DNA of 64,000 nucleotides from contig NZ_LT985980.1 in the NCBI RefSeq assembly GCF_900291985.1, positions 2,856,001-2,920,000 on the forward strand, given 5' to 3'. This DNA is from Lysinibacillus timonensis (GTDB lineage Bacteria; Bacillota; Bacilli; Bacillales_A; Planococcaceae). A model generated the notes under the pieces. The model made no database searches and was not told the DNA's origin. It saw nothing but the letters and a program-made list of their open reading frames with translations. Of the stretch, positions 1 through 8,740 are shown piece after piece; positions within the stretch are counted from its first letter, which is position 1; each line of letters begins with the position of its first letter. Made by a program: the position numbers and the translations under genes.

Positions 1-86
1 TCTGGTTCAACCTGTGTCAATCTCAAATAATCCATAGGGCTAATCGTTGCTTCTAACCGTGCATTAAAATAATCAAGTGCATTCAT
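1..86 (-). CDS. Rhodanese-like domain protein (N-terminal fragment)
   Basis: The window holds only the first 28 codons; the gene runs off the left edge. The ATG is preceded by GGAGG with a 9-base gap; a closer ATG meets a stop at once and is not the start. The N-terminus (MNALDYFNARLEATISPMD) resembles the helix that precedes the rhodanese fold in Bacillales single-domain sulfurtransferases. That is recalled family resemblance, and no catalytic Cys is visible in the fragment. It starts 18 bases after the MarR gene stop, so the two are very likely one transcript. Confidence 0.45.
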   Translation of the reverse strand, partial: MNALDYFNARLEATISPMDYLRLTQVEP

Positions 87-104
87 AACATATTACCTCC
101 AGTT

Positions 105-527
105 TTAAAGTGAACTCCAAACCTTTACAAGAAACTCTTTTAGCAATTGTTTTTCTTGCTGATTTAAAGGTGCTAGTACTTCTAATTCCGTATTGATTAA
201 AAACTCCCAGCGTGAATCTAATACTTCATTCCCTTTAGGTGTAATCAAAAGACTATAGGACCTTCTATCATTGGGATTCCTTGTTCTTTCCACAAAGCCT
301 AAAGTTTCTAAGTGATCGATATGACTTACCATTGTTGTTCGATCAATTTGTAGGTTTTCAGAAATATCCTTTTGTGATGAATAAGGGTTCCCCTCAATAA
401 ATAAAAGGACCCCGTACTGTCTAGCGTTAATTTCATATGGTGCAAGTCCCTCAGCAAATTTAGTTTCCATTTGCTGAAGAACTTTTCCAAGCAAAAAACC
501 ATAAGATTGATTCCATTTATTCAACAT
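105..527 (-). CDS. MarR family transcriptional regulator
   Basis: A 140-residue winged-helix repressor-type protein. A helix-turn-helix spans about residues 50-80 (SSQKDISENL onward) and the wing carries the family NDRRS motif at residues 86-90. The ATG at 527 is preferred over the upstream GTG at 536, because that GTG lies inside the ribosome binding site AAGGTG. It is cotranscribed with the rhodanese-like gene downstream, which suggests MarR control of sulfur or thiol stress. No regulatory Cys is present, so a Cys-oxidation sensor of the OhrR type is unlikely. The ligand is unknown. Confidence 0.85.
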   Translation of the reverse strand: MLNKWNQSYGFLLGKVLQQMETKFAEGLAPYEINARQYGVLLFIEGNPYSSQKDISENLQIDRTTMVSHIDHLETLGFVERTRNPNDRRSYSLLITPKGNEVLDSRWEFLINTELEVLAPLNQQEKQLLKEFLVKVWSSL

Positions 528-764
528 AACAATCACCTTCTCGAATAATCACCTTATTATATAATCAGTATAACTGACTATTTTTCAAATGACAAGTGTT
601 ACCGTAAAAATACAAAGGTGAACATTATCTTTAATAATGATTGAATAATTTACAAAACCAGCCAATAGTAAATTCTCTGGTATTCAATTACGGGCGCTTT
701 TCTGAACAATAAAGAGTGAATATTAATTAGATGGAAAAATTATGGAGGGAAAATATAGTAATCA

Positions 765-801
765 ATATATACTTTGTGTATAATGTATATAAAGTATATA
801 T
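765..801 (+). promoter_or_regulatory. Inverted-repeat operator over the ytrA-like promoter
   Basis: A perfect inverted repeat has 11-base arms (ATATATACTTT at 765-775 and AAAGTATATAT at 791-801) separated by 15 bases. A consensus -10 box TATAAT at 779-784 sits inside the spacer, so a dimer bound here would block RNA polymerase. It lies directly upstream of a GntR/YtrA regulator gene, and regulators of that type commonly autoregulate their ABC operons. Autoregulation here is inference. Confidence 0.65.
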
Positions 802-824
802 ACATTGTGAACGGAGGTGCTTGT

Positions 825-1202
825 ATGCAAATTATAATATCAAACTTTTCAAAAGAACCAATTTATGAGCAGATTTATGTGCAAATTAAGAAACAAATTT
901 TAACCAATGAACTGAAAGCAGGAGAGGCCTTACCTTCTATGCGACAGTTAGCTAAAGACCTAGATATAAGTGTGATCACAACAAAACGGGCTTATGAAGA
1001 ACTTGAGAAAAATGGTTTTATTTTTTCAATCGTTGGAAAAGGATCGTTTGTGTCTGAACAAAATAATGAAATGATTCTTGAGCGAAAAATGAAAGTCATT
1101 GAAGAACAGTTAATGGCTGCCATTCAAAATAGTAAGGAAATAGGAATCGAGTTAGCTGAATTAAAAGAATTGCTTACGATGCTATATAAGGAGGATACAT
1201 GA
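825..1202 (+). CDS. GntR family regulator, YtrA subfamily
   Basis: A 125-residue protein with an N-terminal GntR winged helix (about residues 10-78: EPIYEQIYVQI, LPSMRQLAKDL, VITTKRAYEEL) and a short helical tail of about 45 residues instead of a ligand domain. That size is typical of the YtrA subgroup. The ATG at 825 follows GGAGG; an in-frame upstream start at 774 lies within the promoter and is rejected. The stop codon overlaps the start of the ABC ATPase gene. The usual role of this subgroup is repression of the linked ABC exporter until cell-envelope stress occurs. Confidence 0.9.
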   Translation: MQIIISNFSKEPIYEQIYVQIKKQILTNELKAGEALPSMRQLAKDLDISVITTKRAYEELEKNGFIFSIVGKGSFVSEQNNEMILERKMKVIEEQLMAAIQNSKEIGIELAELKELLTMLYKEDT

Positions 1203-2083
1203 TGGAAAACGTAATTGAGCTACAACATGTAAATAAAACGTTCAAAGGATTTGAATTGAAAGACATATCGATTTCAGTGAAGAAAGGCTTTGTTACAGGG
1301 TTTATTGGGGGAAATGGCGTAGGAAAATCCACAACGATTAAGTTGATTATGAATTTATTACAACCGGATAGTGGAGAGGTTTCACTTTTTGGTTTGAATT
1401 ATGAAAAGCATGAAAAAGAAATCAAACAACGAATTGGCTTTGTGTTCGATCATAATGTTTTTTATGAGAATCTTACCTTATTAGAGATGAAAAATATAAT
1501 AGCACCAATATATAGAAAATGGGACGATTCTATATTCAATCATTATATTGATAGGTTCGAACTGCCATTAAAGAAAAAGTTAAAAACATTTTCAAAAGGT
1601 ATGATGATGAAGGCTTCGTTAACCATTGCATTATCCCACCATGCAGAGTTAATTATTATGGATGAACCAACATCGGGATTGGATCCAATATTTCGTAGAG
1701 AACTGTTAGACATCCTTCACGATCTTATGCAGGACGGTGAAAAAACCATTTTCTTTTCAACTCATATTACGACAGACTTAGAACGAATAGCAGATTATAT
1801 TACCTTTATCCATAATGGACAACATATGTTTACAAAAGAGTATTATAAAATAGAAGAAGACTACGCGCTTGTGAAAGGAAATATAAATCTATTAGATCGT
1901 GATACAGAACAAGAATTTATAGGTATCCGTAAATCCAATCATGGATTTGAAGCATTAACTGCAAATAAACAGCGTACTGAAAGTCTCTTTGGGAATATGG
2001 TCATTTTGGAGAAACCATCACTAGAAGATATTATGTTATATACAAAGAAAGGAAAAGGTGAATATGTTCAATCTCGTTCGTAA
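1199..2083 (+). CDS. ABC transporter ATP-binding protein
   Basis: A 294-residue nucleotide-binding subunit. Walker A GGNGVGKST is at residues 37-45, the signature variant FSKGMMMK at 131-138, Walker B LIIMDEP at 151-157 and the switch histidine in STH near 189. The gene overlaps the regulator stop codon and has AAGGAGG just upstream; either of two adjacent ATGs could serve. It resembles the ATPases of YtrB/bacitracin-type exporters linked to YtrA regulators, and its partner is the permease that overlaps its 3' end. The substrate is unknown; a role in envelope stress or peptide antibiotic export is inferred from context. Confidence 0.92.
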   Translation: MMENVIELQHVNKTFKGFELKDISISVKKGFVTGFIGGNGVGKSTTIKLIMNLLQPDSGEVSLFGLNYEKHEKEIKQRIGFVFDHNVFYENLTLLEMKNIIAPIYRKWDDSIFNHYIDRFELPLKKKLKTFSKGMMMKASLTIALSHHAELIIMDEPTSGLDPIFRRELLDILHDLMQDGEKTIFFSTHITTDLERIADYITFIHNGQHMFTKEYYKIEEDYALVKGNINLLDRDTEQEFIGIRKSNHGFEALTANKQRTESLFGNMVILEKPSLEDIMLYTKKGKGEYVQSRS

Positions 2084-2672
2084 AGATATTGTCTTACAGA
2101 AAAATACATTACTGATTTTGTTACCCTTTTTATTTGTCTACTTATTTGTAGGTACTTCTACGGTCTGGGTAGGTATTTTATTTTGTATCGCCATCATCAT
2201 GCAGGCATTTTCAATGGATGAAAAAACCCCCGTCCATTTGTTATTGAATTCATTACCGTATACAAGAAAAGAAATTGTTAGCTCAAAATATATAAGTACA
2301 TTCATTTTTACTTTACTAGTTTTAGTCACTATTTTTATGGGGAATTTAATCATTCATAGAGAAATCATCCAATGGGAACAATTATTAATTATAATAGGCA
2401 GTGTGACGATATTTATATCATTTGCTTTTCCATTTTCTTATCTATTTAAGAGTCAGTATTTGTTGATTGCATCTATTGTTGTGTTTGTCCTTTATTTTAT
2501 TATTGTCAACAGTTTTATACCTGATTTGAATGATCGAGTAAGGGAGGTTATTCAATGGGTCTTGTCTATTGATAATTCTCTATTATACCTAGGAGTAATA
2601 CTATCAGTCGTTCTCCTGTACATTTTTTCTTGGATGGTCTCCATTCGTATTTATAGTAGAAAAGTATTTTAG
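2064..2672 (+). CDS. ABC-2 type permease subunit
   Basis: A 202-residue integral membrane protein with about six hydrophobic helices and few charged residues. The ATG at 2064 is preferred to the GTG at 2058, which forms part of the ribosome binding site. It overlaps the ATPase gene by 20 bases, so translation is coupled. It is short compared with typical 240-400 residue permeases but matches the small ABC-2 permeases found in YtrA-linked operons. It completes a regulator-ATPase-permease operon. Confidence 0.85.
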   Translation: MFNLVRKDIVLQKNTLLILLPFLFVYLFVGTSTVWVGILFCIAIIMQAFSMDEKTPVHLLLNSLPYTRKEIVSSKYISTFIFTLLVLVTIFMGNLIIHREIIQWEQLLIIIGSVTIFISFAFPFSYLFKSQYLLIASIVVFVLYFIIVNSFIPDLNDRVREVIQWVLSIDNSLLYLGVILSVVLLYIFSWMVSIRIYSRKVF

Positions 2673-3005
2673 ATTAGAGCATTTGTTTAATTGGCAAATT
2701 GTAATAAATTCACTTAGGGTAACGGGTGATATTAGTTAAATCACAATCTTCCATAATTAGGTGCAATTCTTAAAAAGGAATTGTGCCTTCTTTACTTAAT
2801 GGGCATTTTTGGGAATACATAAAATAAACTGAATGTTTTACTGGGAGATATAATTTTTTTTTCATTTGGGATAAAAACGTTAGTTTGATAGTTCTTTTAG
2901 AAGTTCCTTTTACTTTCCTCCTTTAACTGTGTAAAAACAAGAAAGACTGCAGAAACAGTCCATCGTTGTTTAATACTACTTCCTACGGCTGAATAAAGCA
3001 TATTC
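2673..3005. other. Intergenic stretch with one hairpin
   Basis: Between convergent genes. The only structure seen is a terminator-like hairpin at 2760-2787, whose arms GGTGCAATTC and GAATTGTGCC pair with two G-U wobbles and are followed by a T-rich run. It belongs to a family of similar hairpins in this window. No gene is supported in the rest. Confidence 0.6.
2760..2795 (+). terminator. Terminator of the ytrA-type operon
   Basis: A ten-base stem (2760-2769 with 2778-2787), an eight-base loop and a TTCTTTACTT tail. It sits about 90 bases after the permease stop. Confidence 0.55.
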
Positions 3006-4433
3006 TCAAGATCGGGGTGCTTGCCAACAAATGCACCTCTCTGGGAGACAGCTAGCAAGCAATCTGACACCTTTTTCAATTTCTTCAATAGATAATCCGC
3101 CAAATCCCAACATGATATAAGAATTACCTTCTTGGTTTGGATTATGCCAAAACCTTGAAGGGGAATAAACTTTAACCCCTTTTTGGAGACCATGTTCGAT
3201 CAACTCAATGGCTGTTACGCCTTTTAGTTTTAATAAGATATGTAATCCTGACTTCTCTCCAACTATTTGTACTTTATTGCCCATATATTGTTCAATATTT
3301 CTTAGCAGTGCCTGATGTTTTCTTTGATACATTTTGCGCATTCTTCGAATATGCCTCTCGAATTCCCCGGATTGCATAAACAGGGTAATAGCTCTCTGAA
3401 TAATAGGAGAAACAGATTGATTGTAAGCTTCGAATTTTTGTGAATATTGAATCGTTAGAGAAGGTGGAAATACAATATAACTTAACCGTGCTGAAGGTAG
3501 AAATGATTTAGAAAATGTACCTAAATAAATAACCCGTTCCTCTTCATCCAGAGACTTCAGCGAAGGAATCGGCTGTCCTTGGTATCGATACTCACTGTCA
3601 TAATCATCTTCAATAATGTATCCACCACTTTGGTAAGCCCACTTTAATAATCGCATTCTTTTCGAAATGGACATAATCATTCCAAGTGGAAATTGGTGAG
3701 AAGGCGTTAAGTATACGGCTTTCGCACTGTTCTTTTGGATATGCTCCACTGACAATCCGTCCTTCTCAAGAGGCACAGGTTCAATATAGCATCCCTGGTC
3801 TTCTAAGACTGATCGAACTCGACTGTAACCTGGTTCTTCCATAGCGACCGTTTTTCCCCGGAGTGCTAAAAGACGGCAGATTATCGAAATGGAGGCTTGT
3901 GTTCCAGCCGTTACAAGAATCTGTTCTGGAGTAGAGCGTACGCCTCTGGATTGCAGTAAATAGTTTGATATCTCCCGCCTCAATTCAAAATCACCCTGAT
4001 TCTCACCATACTGAAACAACCAGTTGTTTTCTTGATCAACAGCATCTGATAGACATTTCTTCCAATGCTTTAAAGGAAATTTGTTCGGATCGACATTTCC
4101 ATATTGAAAATCCACAAGGACTTCGTTTGAAGTGTTACAATTTGACTGAATAGGATGTTCCACTACAAGTGGATGTAGAAAAGGTTTTTCAATCTCAGCT
4201 ACCCATATACCACTTTTAGGTATACTCTCCAGGTAACCTTCTGATTGTAGCTGCTGATATGCTGCCTCAACCGTATTCCGGCTGACCTTTAAGTGGGTCG
4301 TAAGTTGGCGTATTGATGGCATTTTCATTCCTGGCAAGAGCCTACCTTCTTCAATCTCTTTCTTAATATAATTATACAATTGGCTGTATAAAGATTCTGG
4401 CAACTCCTTGTTTAAAAACGGGGTAAGTTCCAC
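3006..4433 (-). CDS. MocR/PdxR family GntR-aminotransferase regulator
   Basis: A 475-residue fusion of a GntR winged helix (about residues 8-75) and a fold-type I aminotransferase domain (about 110-470). The PLP-binding lysine is in TFSKSF (K309), and EDDYDSEY near 275-282 supplies the pyridine-contacting Asp. The GTG start at 4433 follows AGATGGAGGG; an upstream TTG is in frame but lacks a site. Family members sense PLP and activate pyridoxine, GABA or taurine genes. The divergent neighbour is a pyridoxamine-oxidase-fold flavoprotein, a common partner and the likely target. Confidence 0.9.
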   Translation of the reverse strand: MELTPFLNKELPESLYSQLYNYIKKEIEEGRLLPGMKMPSIRQLTTHLKVSRNTVEAAYQQLQSEGYLESIPKSGIWVAEIEKPFLHPLVVEHPIQSNCNTSNEVLVDFQYGNVDPNKFPLKHWKKCLSDAVDQENNWLFQYGENQGDFELRREISNYLLQSRGVRSTPEQILVTAGTQASISIICRLLALRGKTVAMEEPGYSRVRSVLEDQGCYIEPVPLEKDGLSVEHIQKNSAKAVYLTPSHQFPLGMIMSISKRMRLLKWAYQSGGYIIEDDYDSEYRYQGQPIPSLKSLDEEERVIYLGTFSKSFLPSARLSYIVFPPSLTIQYSQKFEAYNQSVSPIIQRAITLFMQSGEFERHIRRMRKMYQRKHQALLRNIEQYMGNKVQIVGEKSGLHILLKLKGVTAIELIEHGLQKGVKVYSPSRFWHNPNQEGNSYIMLGFGGLSIEEIEKGVRLLASCLPERCICWQAPRS

Positions 4434-4542
4434 TGTTAACCCTCCATCTGTCCCTATCAAACTATTTCATTCTGTCACTTTTCTCATGTGCAGAAATTTT
4501 CTAAAATGATTTTAACATTTATAAAGAAAGATGGGATGAAAA

Positions 4543-5088
4543 ATGCATAGTATCCGCCAAGAAAAAAGACGATGTACAGATGAAAAGCGTATTGATCAGT
4601 TTATAAGCCACGCACGGACAGGTTACCTTGGATTAATGGATGAAGAGTTTCCTTATGTTGTTCCTTTAAATTTTATCTGGATGAATGAAGCTTTGTATTT
4701 TCATGGAGCTGCTGAAGGGAGAAAAATAGATTTAATTCATGCCAATCCCAACTGTTGTTTCACGGTATCTGAAGATTATGGAACGATGGTAAGTCCTATA
4801 CCCGCCAAGACAGATACAGCTTACATGAGTGTGATGTTGTTCGGGGTTTTAGAAATGGTAGGAGATTTAACAGAAGCTACTGCGGCAATGCAAGCGATGT
4901 TGGAGAAATACGCACCCGGCTACTACGATAAAAGCCTTTCACCATCACATGTTGAGAAATATCGCTCCTCCTTAGGGAGTCATACAGTTGTTTTTAAAAT
5001 TACTCCCACCGTACGAACTGCAAAAGAAAATCAAATGAATCCGCAAATGTCCTTCTACCCAGGAAGGAAGGTTGAAATGGATATATAA
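4543..5088 (+). CDS. Pyridoxamine 5'-phosphate oxidase-fold flavoprotein (Nim-like)
   Basis: A 181-residue protein with the split-barrel FMN-binding fold typical of NimA/YwoH-like proteins: GYLGLMDEEFPYVVPLNF at the N-terminus, FHGAAEGRKIDLI for phosphate contact, and CCFTVSEDYG in the core. It is transcribed divergently from the MocR regulator, 109 bases apart, and probably under its control. The substrate is unknown. It could act in B6 salvage or reduce nitro/quinone compounds; homology alone does not decide. Confidence 0.85.
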   Translation: MHSIRQEKRRCTDEKRIDQFISHARTGYLGLMDEEFPYVVPLNFIWMNEALYFHGAAEGRKIDLIHANPNCCFTVSEDYGTMVSPIPAKTDTAYMSVMLFGVLEMVGDLTEATAAMQAMLEKYAPGYYDKSLSPSHVEKYRSSLGSHTVVFKITPTVRTAKENQMNPQMSFYPGRKVEMDI

Positions 5089-5118
5089 AATATCTAATAT
5101 ATCCATACCAAACCGTAA

Positions 5119-5434
5119 CTTGGAATTGATTTGACATGGCTGTATCCAACTGTGTGGCGGACGAGAATAAATACTGAAAGGAAGTATATTCTCTTGAAAC
5201 ACTGCTTTGAGATGCTAGGAGCTATTCGTGTTCAATTGAAAACCGATAGTCGGAATGTGAGGTCCCAACAGGGCAATTGAAAGAATCATCGGTGCAGTCT
5301 AAGAAGGAGTGCTTCGGAATTATATGGTCATGCCTGACGGTTATTTATGTAATTCTGTGTTTTACAGTGTAATAGACCAAGAATGGCCACAAGTGAAGGT
5401 CAAGTTGGTAGGAATGTCTGTCGAAGAAGTGTAG
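5119..5434 (+). pseudogene. Decayed GNAT acetyltransferase (C-terminal remnant)
   Basis: Reading from 5119, one frame gives LGIDLTWLYPTVWRTRINT and then HCFEMLGAIRVQLKTDSRN, the typical C-terminal half of RimJ-like acetyltransferases. After SQQ the frame must shift by one base to continue AIERIIGAV. An in-frame TAA then interrupts a further EGVLRNYMVMPDGYLCN segment, which ends at the TAG at 5432. The N-terminal half with the acetyl-CoA loop is absent, because a stop precedes 5119. The gene is therefore 5' truncated, frameshifted and stop-interrupted. Confidence 0.75.
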
Positions 5435-5458
5435 AAAATGTGAGACAACTTATTATAG

Positions 5459-5551
5459 CAGGAGTTGTTGATCTTTCATGGTAATTTCTCGAGAATGAAA
5501 GAAGACGTAATCAGCTATGCTGAAATTACAGAAATGTTAAAATTAAAATAA
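5459..5551 (+). pseudogene. Possible 3' gene remnant
   Basis: An open frame of 30 codons without a start reads QELLIFHGNFSRMKEDVISY and ends EITEMLKLK with a stop. The composition looks coding and it follows the decayed acetyltransferase, so it may be the tail of another broken gene. The family is not recognised. Confidence 0.25.
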
Positions 5552-5646
5552 AACTATCTAAAATTTAGTCAAAATTAAGTTGGTAAGGTAAGAAGAGTAG
5601 TTAACTATCGGGGCAGAAGTGGATGAAAGACAAAGGGGGTATAGAG

Positions 5647-6045
5647 ATGGCATTAAAAGTCAAATTTATCCTTATTTTCTTTAGCACAATTTTTCTTGTT
5701 ACTGGATGTGGTGACTCGAGTTCAAGCTACGAAAAAGGTTATTTTACTGAAAATGAAGGTTCTTATAGTTTTGTCTTAATTGCAAACGAAGGTGAACTAA
5801 ACAAGATAGAAAAAGAATGGACCAATATTACAAATAAACAAATAACAAAATTGAAAAAAGATAATCCAAATAATGCTTACCTCATATCTGTTCAAGACGA
5901 TCTTTCATATGACGGAATTCAATATATATTAAAGAGTCAGGGAATGGAAAATGCGGAATATGCAATACTTGTGTATGAATTGAATAATGTAATTTTTAAA
6001 TCTGCAGATATAAATGAATATAAGGGATTTGTTATTGACTTGTAA
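5647..6045 (+). CDS. Small lipoprotein of unknown function
   Basis: A 132-residue secreted protein with a hydrophobic signal peptide and lipobox LVTGC (acylated Cys21). The mature part contains KDNPNNAYLISVQDDLSYDG and is acidic and lysine-rich, with no recognised domain. The ATG at 5647 follows AAAGGGGGT and is preferred over an upstream in-frame ATG at 5623 without a ribosome site. It is monocistronic and followed by a terminator hairpin. Confidence 0.7.
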   Translation: MALKVKFILIFFSTIFLVTGCGDSSSSYEKGYFTENEGSYSFVLIANEGELNKIEKEWTNITNKQITKLKKDNPNNAYLISVQDDLSYDGIQYILKSQGMENAEYAILVYELNNVIFKSADINEYKGFVIDL

Positions 6046-6063
6046 CTATCTTATTTTACTAAA

Positions 6064-6097
6064 GGGCGTATTTCTTTAATAAGGAATGCGTCTTTTT
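6064..6097 (+). terminator. Terminator hairpin of the GGCGYATT family
   Basis: Arms GGCGTATT and AATGCGTC (with wobble), an inner CTT/AAG pairing and then a TTTTTC run. Near-identical hairpins occur at 16996, 17859 and 39259. Confidence 0.65.
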
Positions 6098-6099
6098 CA

Positions 6100-6484
6100 A
6101 TTGAAGGGCCAGATTGTGAGGTAGAGTAGGCTGGATTCATCAATTTTTGACAAATGATGAGAGGTTTCGGTAAAGCATGTTTAAGCATTAATTAAATAAC
6201 TAGTGAAAGTGAAATTAGCGGAGATTTTCCGGTTAAATGCCAAATAGACCTTTATTTTGGGATAAATAAGGGGAGGTTTTCCGACTATGCATAGGAAAAT
6301 CCTCTATTTTCGCCTTTTTCGAGTCGATAGGCGGAATTTCTCCGTCTATTTCAGCTATTTTTCAATTTAATTTTTAAATAAGAGGAAATTTTCCGGCTAT
6401 TAATTATATTTGGAGCTTACCTGACCGCCTAAGCGTGAGTAACCCAGCTAATAGAAGATCGCTATATTATATCGGGCGCCTTCC
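6100..6484. repeat. Dispersed ~350 bp intergenic repeat, copy 1
   Basis: One of four closely similar copies. The order of conserved blocks is: GAGGTAGAGT, GATGAGAGGTTTCGG, ACTAGTGAAAGTGAA, a GCGGAGATTTTCCGG box, a GGGGAGGTTTTCCGAC box, AGGAAAATCCTC, GGCGGAATTTCTCCGTC, GAGGAAATTTTCCGGC, then TTGGAGCTTA and GTGAGTAACCCAGC. It has no open reading frame. The rest of the 6485-6762 gap shows nothing recognisable. Confidence 0.85.
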
Positions 6485-6762
6485 TTGAATAATGGTAGAA
6501 ATGTATATTGTGTGAGAGGGTATCACTGATCGCTATCTAATTTGAATTAAGGGCAAAGGTCTCAACAAAAGAGTCAATTATTTAAGACTAATTGAACCGT
6601 TCGCAGTCAAATAGATGGTATAGCATATAGAAAGTAAGCAATCTAGGACCTATAATGTGCAGGCCTAAGATCGCTTATATTTTTCTTCATAACTTTTCAC
6701 TAGCGGAATCCAGCCGCTCTTATATCAAAAAATTCCTCTAATTTATTTAAGCTTTGTTTAAA

Positions 6763-7974
6763 CTATTGTAGTAACCCGCTTAATTCTCCTCCGTAGTCTG
6801 CCACTTTATCACGCCACACTGTATGGAAATGAGTCTCCTCTTCAGTATCGCTGTTATATGCAACACCAGCTTGTGATGCCATCTCAATGTATACACGCGG
6901 GCCATCGATACGAGCATATGCACCTACTTCGTTGGGGTCAAGCGAACCTCCCCATGATATATATGTGTTAGATAATGCTTCTTCATTTAAATATTCTGAA
7001 AGTAATTCGGTTGAGATTGAATCGCTGGATTCACTTACCCAAGTTGTAATTGCTTCTTTTACCAGGTTTTGTTGTTCAGCTGTTAAACTGCTATATGCAA
7101 GTCCTTCTGTTTCTGGGAACTGTCCATCTTTTCCTGCACCTACTACGACATCTTTAAACGTACCGCTTAATTTTGCTTCTGCTTGTTGGTCCGAAGATAA
7201 AGAGTCAAGCATTGAGTACATTGCGTCACGTTTTTTCTCGATAGGGGAGTACGTCACGCCATCTAAAGTAAATGTTTGTGGTTCTGTTCCTGTAAATTGA
7301 GGAGTTGCACTAACATACTCTCCGTTATACACAATATTTTCAGCTAAGTGATGTCCTGAGATTTGCAGCATCCAAGTATCTGTATTAGATGGCTCTCCTA
7401 AGAAGGCAATATAGTAAAGACGTGAGCCCCATTCTGTGCGGCCTGTATCTGTTGTTAAAAACTCATCGGAACGAATGATGTTAACCATCGTTTCAAATCC
7501 TTCTTCACTAAGAGCTGCTTTTGCAAGCTTTAACGCGGCTTTTACACTTTCTTCTGAAAGATCTCCTAACGCTAACCCATTACGATTAGTGCTATTTGCC
7601 GGTAAGTTTGTCCATACTTGTGCGTTTTCCTCTGTAAATTCATATTGTAATGTTTCTAATTCCTCGTCACTTAAAGTAGATTTCAATTCTTCTGCAAGTT
7701 CGACAACGTGTTCTTCTGAAACAATCGTTGTATCAGCAGCTACTTCCTCAACGATTTCAATAATTGAGTCATTTGCAGTAGCTTGCTCATTCATGGCCCC
7801 ACCTCCAGGTCCACCTTGTCCTGGGCCTCCTGCCATTTCTCCAGGAGGTGCCTCACCTTGTTGGGCTATTTGCGCTGTTGCCTCTGTATCAACAGTTTGT
7901 TCTACTTCATCTGATCCACATGCACTCAATAATAATAACGCTGCACTTAAACTTAAAATCATTGTATTTTTCAT
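6763..7974 (-). CDS. DUF3500 family lipoprotein
   Basis: A 403-residue lipoprotein with lipobox LLSAC (Cys19), then a low-complexity Gln/Gly/Pro linker (about residues 38-62) and a DUF3500-type domain (about 105-403). The domain is recognised from WTNLPANSTNRNGLALGDLS, GTEPQTFTLDG and GPRVYIEMASQ, and the HTVWRDKVADYGG ending is typical. The function of the family is unknown. The protein is outward facing and monocistronic. The promoter region carries two direct TTGACA repeats (8026-8042), described separately. Confidence 0.8.
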   Translation of the reverse strand: MKNTMILSLSAALLLLSACGSDEVEQTVDTEATAQIAQQGEAPPGEMAGGPGQGGPGGGAMNEQATANDSIIEIVEEVAADTTIVSEEHVVELAEELKSTLSDEELETLQYEFTEENAQVWTNLPANSTNRNGLALGDLSEESVKAALKLAKAALSEEGFETMVNIIRSDEFLTTDTGRTEWGSRLYYIAFLGEPSNTDTWMLQISGHHLAENIVYNGEYVSATPQFTGTEPQTFTLDGVTYSPIEKKRDAMYSMLDSLSSDQQAEAKLSGTFKDVVVGAGKDGQFPETEGLAYSSLTAEQQNLVKEAITTWVSESSDSISTELLSEYLNEEALSNTYISWGGSLDPNEVGAYARIDGPRVYIEMASQAGVAYNSDTEEETHFHTVWRDKVADYGGELSGLLQ

Positions 7975-8008
7975 TTTTCTTTACCTATACCTTTCACTTG
8001 TTAAAACT

Positions 8009-8042
8009 AGTATAGTAAGCCAATGTGTCAAGCAGATGTCAA
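8009..8042 (-). promoter_or_regulatory. Promoter region with tandem TTGACA repeats
   Basis: On the minus strand two TTGACA hexamers (at 8042-8037 and 8031-8026) lie exactly 11 bases apart, followed after 11 bases by TATACT (8014-8009). Neither hexamer has the 17-base spacing of a -35 box. One-helical-turn spacing is the arrangement of OmpR-family activator sites such as Pho boxes. Confidence 0.45.
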
Positions 8043-8189
8043 GCAGTTGGCCAATATTTGAAAGCTGTTTATACAGAAGTAACTCATTTTCTTGTTGTTG
8101 ATTTACGTATAGGTCAATAATTAGTACCAACTATTAATATCAGATGTTAAAATTAAATGGAGATGTTACATAATAATAGAGGTGATTTT

Positions 8190-8615
8190 ATGAAATTAGA
8201 TGAGTTTACAATTGGACAGGTATTTGAAACTAAATCATACAGAATATCAAAAGAGGATATTATGAGATTTGCAGGGGAGTTTGACCCACAATATATGCAT
8301 TTAGATGAGGAAAAAGCAAATCAGGGAAGATTTAATGGAATCATTGCTTCTGGTATACATACACTAGCTATTTCATTTAAGCAATGGATTGAAGAAGGTA
8401 GATATGGTGAGGATGTAATCGCTGGAACGAGAATGAATAATATTCGATTTATAAAGCCAGTGTATCCTGATGATGAACTACATACCATTGTTGAGGTAAT
8501 TGATAAGAAAGCAACAAAGAGTGAAACAGGTTTACTAACGGTATTGTTAACTACTTTCAATGATAAGGAAGAAAAAGTTTTTGAGGGCGAATTATCGGCA
8601 TTGGTTAAGCGATGA
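8190..8615 (+). CDS. MaoC family dehydratase
   Basis: A 141-residue single hot-dog domain. The catalytic region reads FAGEFDPQYMHLD (Asp32, His37), matching the D-x4-H arrangement of R-specific enoyl-CoA hydratases, and NIRFIKPVYPDDEL is the conserved strand motif. The ATG at 8190 follows GAGGTG; the upstream in-frame ATG at 8157 is rejected. It probably hydrates enoyl-CoA or a related thioester. There is no operon partner, and a bidirectional terminator follows. Confidence 0.85.
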   Translation: MKLDEFTIGQVFETKSYRISKEDIMRFAGEFDPQYMHLDEEKANQGRFNGIIASGIHTLAISFKQWIEEGRYGEDVIAGTRMNNIRFIKPVYPDDELHTIVEVIDKKATKSETGLLTVLLTTFNDKEEKVFEGELSALVKR

Positions 8616-8671
8616 GGGTTAGTTGGAGTATTGGAATCAACGAGCTAACAAAAACTAATAATTATGCACCT

Positions 8672-8704
8672 AAAGGGCGCGATTCCGCAAGAATTACGCC
8701 CTTT
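8672..8704. terminator. Bidirectional terminator
   Basis: Arms AAAGGGCG and CGCCCTTT with inner GATTC/GAATT pairing. It lies between the convergent maoC and anti-TRAP-like genes and has T-rich flanks on both strands. Confidence 0.75.
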
Positions 8705-8740
8705 CTCAAAGTTGATTGTCAGATTGTTAATAGTGGAATT

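Noticed and set aside
7436..8101. Long open frames antisense to the DUF3500 gene
   Set aside because: The minus-strand product has a signal peptide and a recognised domain; the opposite frame is a codon-bias shadow.
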